From assembly GCF_002154575.1 (NCBI RefSeq), contig NZ_MUBA01000024.1:1-51723 (forward strand): 51,723 nucleotides of DNA. Reading direction: 5' to 3'. The notes beneath the pieces were generated by a model. It had not been told where the DNA came from. It was given only the letters and a program-made list of their open reading frames with translations, and searched no databases. The translations under genes and the position numbers were made by a program. Below, one piece after another: positions 48,929 through 51,723 of the stretch. This DNA is from Streptomyces bobili. GTDB taxonomy: Bacteria > Actinomycetota > Actinomycetes > Streptomycetales > Streptomycetaceae. Each line of letters starts with the position of its first letter. Position 1 is the first letter of the stretch.

Positions 48929-49657
48929 ATGGCAGAGCTTGTCTACCGCCCCGTCGTCGGCCTCGCACAGACACTGTTCAAGGTGTGGGACCTCAAGATC
49001 GACTGCCAGGGGTCGGAGAACATCCCGCGCTCGGGTGGAGCCGTGCTGGTGAGCAACCACATCAGCTACCTCGACTTCATCTTCAACGGCCTCGCGGCGC
49101 TCCCGCAGAAACGTCTCGTTCGTTTCATGGCGAAGGAGTCCGTCTTCCGCCACAAGGTCTCCGGCCCGCTGATGCGCGGCATGAAGCACATCCCGGTGGA
49201 CCGCAAGCAGGGCGAGGCCGCCTACGCCCACGCCCTGGACTCGCTGCGCTCCGGTGAAATCGTCGGCGTCTTCCCCGAGGCCACCATCTCGGAGTCGTTC
49301 ACGCTGAAGACCTTCAAGTCCGGCGCCGCGCGCCTGGCCCAGGAGGCGGGCGTGCCGCTCGTGCCGATGGCCGTGTGGGGGACACAGCGGCTGTGGACCA
49401 AGGGCCACCCGCGCAACTTCAAGCGCAGCCACACCCCGATCACCATGCGGGTCGGCGAGGCGCTCGAAGCGTCCCGCGACAAGTACGCGGGCGCGATCAC
49501 CCGTCAGGTGCGCGAGCGGGTCCAGGAGCTGCTGGAGGCCGCCCAGCGCGCCTACCCGGTCCGCCCCAAGGACGCGAACGACACCTGGTGGATGCCGGCC
49601 CATCTCGGCGGTACGGCCCCGACGCCGGAGCAGGTGCGCGCGGCCGAGGCCCGCTGA
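48929..49657 (+). CDS. PlsC-type 1-acylglycerol-phosphate acyltransferase
   Basis: 242 residues from ATG 48929. Catalytic H-x4-D at His44 and Asp49 (N-H-I-S-Y-L-D), block II F-M-A-K-E-S-V-F-R, block III V-F-P-E-A-T-I-S with Glu117, and block IV V-P-L-V-P-M-A-V-W-G. F-P-E-A-T-I-S rather than F-P-E-G-T-R is the variant common in actinobacteria. It acylates lysophosphatidic acid or another lipid acceptor on the inner membrane face. The C-terminal helix A-N-D-T-W-W-M-P-A-H-L-G-G-T-A-P-T is characteristic of this Streptomyces subfamily. Confidence 0.94.
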   Translation: MAELVYRPVVGLAQTLFKVWDLKIDCQGSENIPRSGGAVLVSNHISYLDFIFNGLAALPQKRLVRFMAKESVFRHKVSGPLMRGMKHIPVDRKQGEAAYAHALDSLRSGEIVGVFPEATISESFTLKTFKSGAARLAQEAGVPLVPMAVWGTQRLWTKGHPRNFKRSHTPITMRVGEALEASRDKYAGAITRQVRERVQELLEAAQRAYPVRPKDANDTWWMPAHLGGTAPTPEQVRAAEAR

Positions 49658-49717
49658 CCTCCGCCCCCGCCCCCGGGGACCGGCGCGGCAGCCGATAAGG
49701 TCCCGGCCAGGAACCGG

Positions 49718-49759
49718 AAGCCCGGAGCCCGCGGCCCGGTGCGGCCGCCGGCCGGGCTT
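49718..49759. terminator. Hairpin between the acyltransferase and the next gene
   Basis: AAGCCCGG / CCGGGCTT enclosing a GC-rich inner part that can form further pairs. 60 bases past the acyltransferase stop and 28 before the next ATG. Confidence 0.5.
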
Positions 49760-49787
49760 CGTCTGCCGACGCGCTACGGGGGCGAGG

Positions 49788-50810
49788 ATGCGGCGCTGGA
49801 TCAAGGTGTCGATAACGGCCGTGCTGGTACTCGGCCTGGCCGGCTGGATCGCCCGGCCGTACGTCGACGAATGGTGGACGATCCGCACGGCCTGCGACGG
49901 GGCGCTGCCCGGCGACGCCGTACGCGACCTGCTTCCCGAGGACGCGGGGGTGACGGACACCGCCTCGGGCGGGGTGGAGGAGCTGGGCGACTACCGGTGC
50001 GAGGTCACCGTCTCGGAGGACGGCCGTAACGACTGGCCGCTGCTCAACCTCCGTGCCTACACGTTGCGAGACGACCAGGACCGCGAGTTCCTGTGGCTCT
50101 TCCCGAAGAGCGGGTTCGGCCCGCAGATGGCGATGCCCGAGGGGCTGCCCGGGTTCATCGGCCGCTATGGCGAGCTGGATTTCCTGCTGCCCTGCCCCAC
50201 TCTGGGGAAGGACGCGGACGGTCGGCAGCGCAAGATGCTGGTCAGTGCCCGGATCGGCCAGCGCGCCTCCTGGCGCCGGCCCGCCTCCTACGAGGTGGCC
50301 GTCGCCTTCGTCAACTCCGCCTCGGAGCAACTGAGATGCGGTGCGCGGCCGCTGAAGGCGCCGAAGGGGGTCAGCCCGGTCGACCCCGAGAAGGACAAGC
50401 CGAAGAGGGTTCCGCTCTCAGCCGCCCGTGACACTCCCTGTGGCTGGCTGGCCGACGCCGGGCTGCCGGATCCGACGCGCTGGAGGCTCGACGCCCAGCT
50501 CAACGACGGGGCGCCGACCGGCCGTTGCGACGTCAGTCTGGGGGACGACCTCACCGACGGCGACACCAAAAGGATGAACTTCGTCGCCTGGTTCGGTGAC
50601 TGGAGCGATCGCCTCGTGACCGAGAACGCATCCTTCGCCCCGACGCTGGCGGCGAGTGCCCGCTGCGGTGGTGAAGCCGCCCACTTCGCGTTCGACTCCT
50701 CCGACGGCATCCCCGGCGTCGACGCGGCGAAGCAGCGAGCGCTGCTGGACGCGTTCGTCCGGGCTCAGGCGGAGCAGCGGGGCTGCACAGAGGTGAAGGC
50801 CGTCGGCTGA
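49788..50810 (+). CDS. Membrane-anchored extracytoplasmic protein, unknown
   Basis: 340 residues from ATG 49788, preceded by GGGGGCGAGG. One N-terminal membrane helix (KVSITAVLVLGLAGWI) then an extracytoplasmic part with at least eight cysteines (in T-A-C-D-G-A-L-P, Y-R-C-E-V-T, L-P-C-P-T, L-R-C-G-A, T-P-C-G-W, G-R-C-D-V, A-R-C-G-G and R-G-C-T-E), even spacing of which suggests disulfides. It seems to hold two related halves, each opening with a Cys-containing helix and ending with a beta segment and an A-R-I-G or A-S-A-R-C strand. I do not recognise the family. Converges with the gene at 50821 (10 bp gap). Confidence 0.7.
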   Translation: MRRWIKVSITAVLVLGLAGWIARPYVDEWWTIRTACDGALPGDAVRDLLPEDAGVTDTASGGVEELGDYRCEVTVSEDGRNDWPLLNLRAYTLRDDQDREFLWLFPKSGFGPQMAMPEGLPGFIGRYGELDFLLPCPTLGKDADGRQRKMLVSARIGQRASWRRPASYEVAVAFVNSASEQLRCGARPLKAPKGVSPVDPEKDKPKRVPLSAARDTPCGWLADAGLPDPTRWRLDAQLNDGAPTGRCDVSLGDDLTDGDTKRMNFVAWFGDWSDRLVTENASFAPTLAASARCGGEAAHFAFDSSDGIPGVDAAKQRALLDAFVRAQAEQRGCTEVKAVG

Positions 50811-50820
50811 CGGCCCGACG

Positions 50821-51723
50821 TCATCTGGTCGTCTGGAGCACCCACACGTAGCGGTTGTCGATGATCTGCCGCAGGGAGGCGGCGCGTGCCGCCGGAATCC
50901 GACGGGCCGCCGCCCAGGCGTCCAGCACGGTGTCGAGCTGGTGCCGGGCGTCCATGAGGTTCTCGTCCCCCCGGCCCGAGGGCTTGCGCGCGGCGATGGA
51001 GGCCATCGGCGGCCGGCTGGTCAGCTGCCGCTCATCCGCCAGGTAGACGCCGGGGGTGTGACGGCGTACGGCCGCGTCGAAAGCGGTGAGGTCGGGGATG
51101 GTGCCGTTGCGGGCATACAGGGACCGGTAGCCCATCAGGACGCCGATCCGGTCCGCCATGTGCTCCAGGTCGTAGTGGATCCAGGTCGTCCGAGGCGAGG
51201 GGTAGTACTTGGTCGGCTTCGGTTGGTATGCGGGGTCGGTGCCCTGCCCGTCGAGCCGTTCCAGGTAGTAGGCGAACCATGCGCGCTCGGCGGCGTACAG
51301 GATCGCGAACGCCTGGGGATCCTTGGCGAGTTCGGCGATGAGACCCCTCGGGTCGGCCTTGTCCCGCGTGTAGGGCCGGGCGTGCTCGAAGTCGGCATGC
51401 GCCTCGCCGGGGGCGAGGAATCGACCGTAGGTCGTCCAGCCCTTCTCGTTCGGCCGGGTCGACTCGGCGGGAACGGCGGGAAGGACGGCCTCGTCGTCGG
51501 AGCCGAGGTACCGGTGCTGGTCGACGACGTACTGCGCGAGCATGCGGGCCACACCGGGTGCCATGCCGTCGGGAAGTTCGACGTCGTTCAGAGCGGCGAC
51601 CACCCCGAAGGCGGCGCGCGCCTGGGCGAGGGTGTGCGGTGTGTCCGGGCCGGTGGCGCGGGTGGCCGCGTCCACGACCGCGCCGAGTGCCTGCCCGCCG
51701 TCCGGGCAGGGGTGTTCGTGTGC
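50821..51723 (-). CDS. Unknown protein, N-terminus beyond the window
   Basis: 300 residues visible, running off the right edge with the frame open to base 51723 (A-H-E-H-P-C-P-D-G-G-Q-A-L-G-A-V). A GTG at 51675 is a possible internal start, but the upstream codons look coding. The sequence is mostly helical: D-V-E-L-P-D-G-M-A-P-G-V-A-R-M-L-A-Q-Y-V-V-D-Q-H-R, then W-I-H-Y-D-L-E-H-M-A-D-R-I-G-V-L-M-G-Y-R and a C-terminal A-S-L-R-Q-I-I-D-N-R-Y. Cys near the open end may belong to a lipobox or disulfide. Family not recognised; possibly a lipoprotein or secreted helical protein. It converges with the gene at 49788. Confidence 0.65.
   Translation of the reverse strand, partial: AHEHPCPDGGQALGAVVDAATRATGPDTPHTLAQARAAFGVVAALNDVELPDGMAPGVARMLAQYVVDQHRYLGSDDEAVLPAVPAESTRPNEKGWTTYGRFLAPGEAHADFEHARPYTRDKADPRGLIAELAKDPQAFAILYAAERAWFAYYLERLDGQGTDPAYQPKPTKYYPSPRTTWIHYDLEHMADRIGVLMGYRSLYARNGTIPDLTAFDAAVRRHTPGVYLADERQLTSRPPMASIAARKPSGRGDENLMDARHQLDTVLDAWAAARRIPAARAASLRQIIDNRYVWVLQTTR

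Noticed and set aside
1-51723. tRNA, rRNA, CRISPR arrays, insertion sequences, attachment sites
   Set aside because: No cloverleaf-like or conserved rRNA sequence, no regular spacer arrays, no transposase or integrase motifs seen. The short tandem repeats lack spacers.

Overview
The window looks like chromosomal DNA of a Streptomyces or close relative. The sequence is very GC-rich, third codon positions are nearly all G or C, GTG starts are common, and several genes belong to families concentrated in actinomycetes: a mycothiol-dependent maleylpyruvate isomerase-like enzyme, a deazaflavin-dependent (Ddn-like) nitroreductase, an Rv1733c-like membrane protein, a SHOCT protein, and many TetR, ROK, LacI and DeoR regulators. 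I see no transposase, integrase, phage gene, CRISPR array, rRNA or tRNA. It reads as a quiet stretch of core and accessory metabolism, with about 56 genes closely packed on both strands.

Layout. 1-5.2 kb: start of a TerD-family gene, a Pro/Gln/Tyr-rich protein, a MOSC protein, an Rv1733c-like membrane protein and a large beta-helix/AAA+ fusion. 5.2-7.5 kb: a polytopic membrane protein with a lipase-like serine hydrolase motif. 7.8-11.9 kb: a DeoR regulator, an SRPBCC protein, a Cds1-like cysteine desulfhydrase, a small unknown and an RsbW-like ATPase. 12-17 kb: an operon SHOCT protein-ATPase-FtsX permease, with a divergent TetR gene followed by a DUF4865 gene; a 20-bp imperfect palindrome lies in the shared promoter region. 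17.1-21 kb: DUF1272 zinc protein, beta-hydroxyacid dehydrogenase, lipoprotein, ROK regulator, AlkB. 21-26.5 kb: an RlmG/RsmC-type methyltransferase, then a sugar-phosphate unit (SIS isomerase and class II aldolase) divergent from a DeoR regulator, followed by a cytokinin-dehydrogenase-like flavoenzyme whose upstream region carries a motif like that in the SIS/DeoR promoter region.

26.7-33.8 kb: a frameshifted YrdB/DUF2568 gene, the mycothiol-dependent enzyme, a MarR/MFS pair, a two-component system, and a TetR/Ddn-like pair with duplicated operators. 33.9-38.7 kb: geranylgeranyl-reductase-like flavoprotein, M20 dipeptidase, a frameshifted metallo-beta-lactamase-fold gene and a P-loop/NUDIX fusion. 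38.8-43.9 kb: a small secreted peptide, a ROK sugar kinase divergent from a LacI regulator around a perfect palindrome, a possible gamma-glutamylcyclotransferase-like protein, a VOC protein and a citrate-lyase-like aldolase with an IclR-like operator. 44-51.7 kb: a Tat-exported endonuclease/exonuclease/phosphatase protein, etfBA, a flavin reductase, divergent thioredoxin and DUF4395 genes, an acyltransferase, and two convergent unknown genes, the last running off the window.

The most useful observations are two genes each broken by one missing base in a short G/C run, a set of strong regulator/operator pairs at divergent promoters, the beta-helix/AAA+ and P-loop/NUDIX fusions, and the possible DeoR link between the sugar genes and the cytokinin-dehydrogenase-like enzyme. 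No single new system is proven. All names rest on reading motifs by eye; no database search was run.
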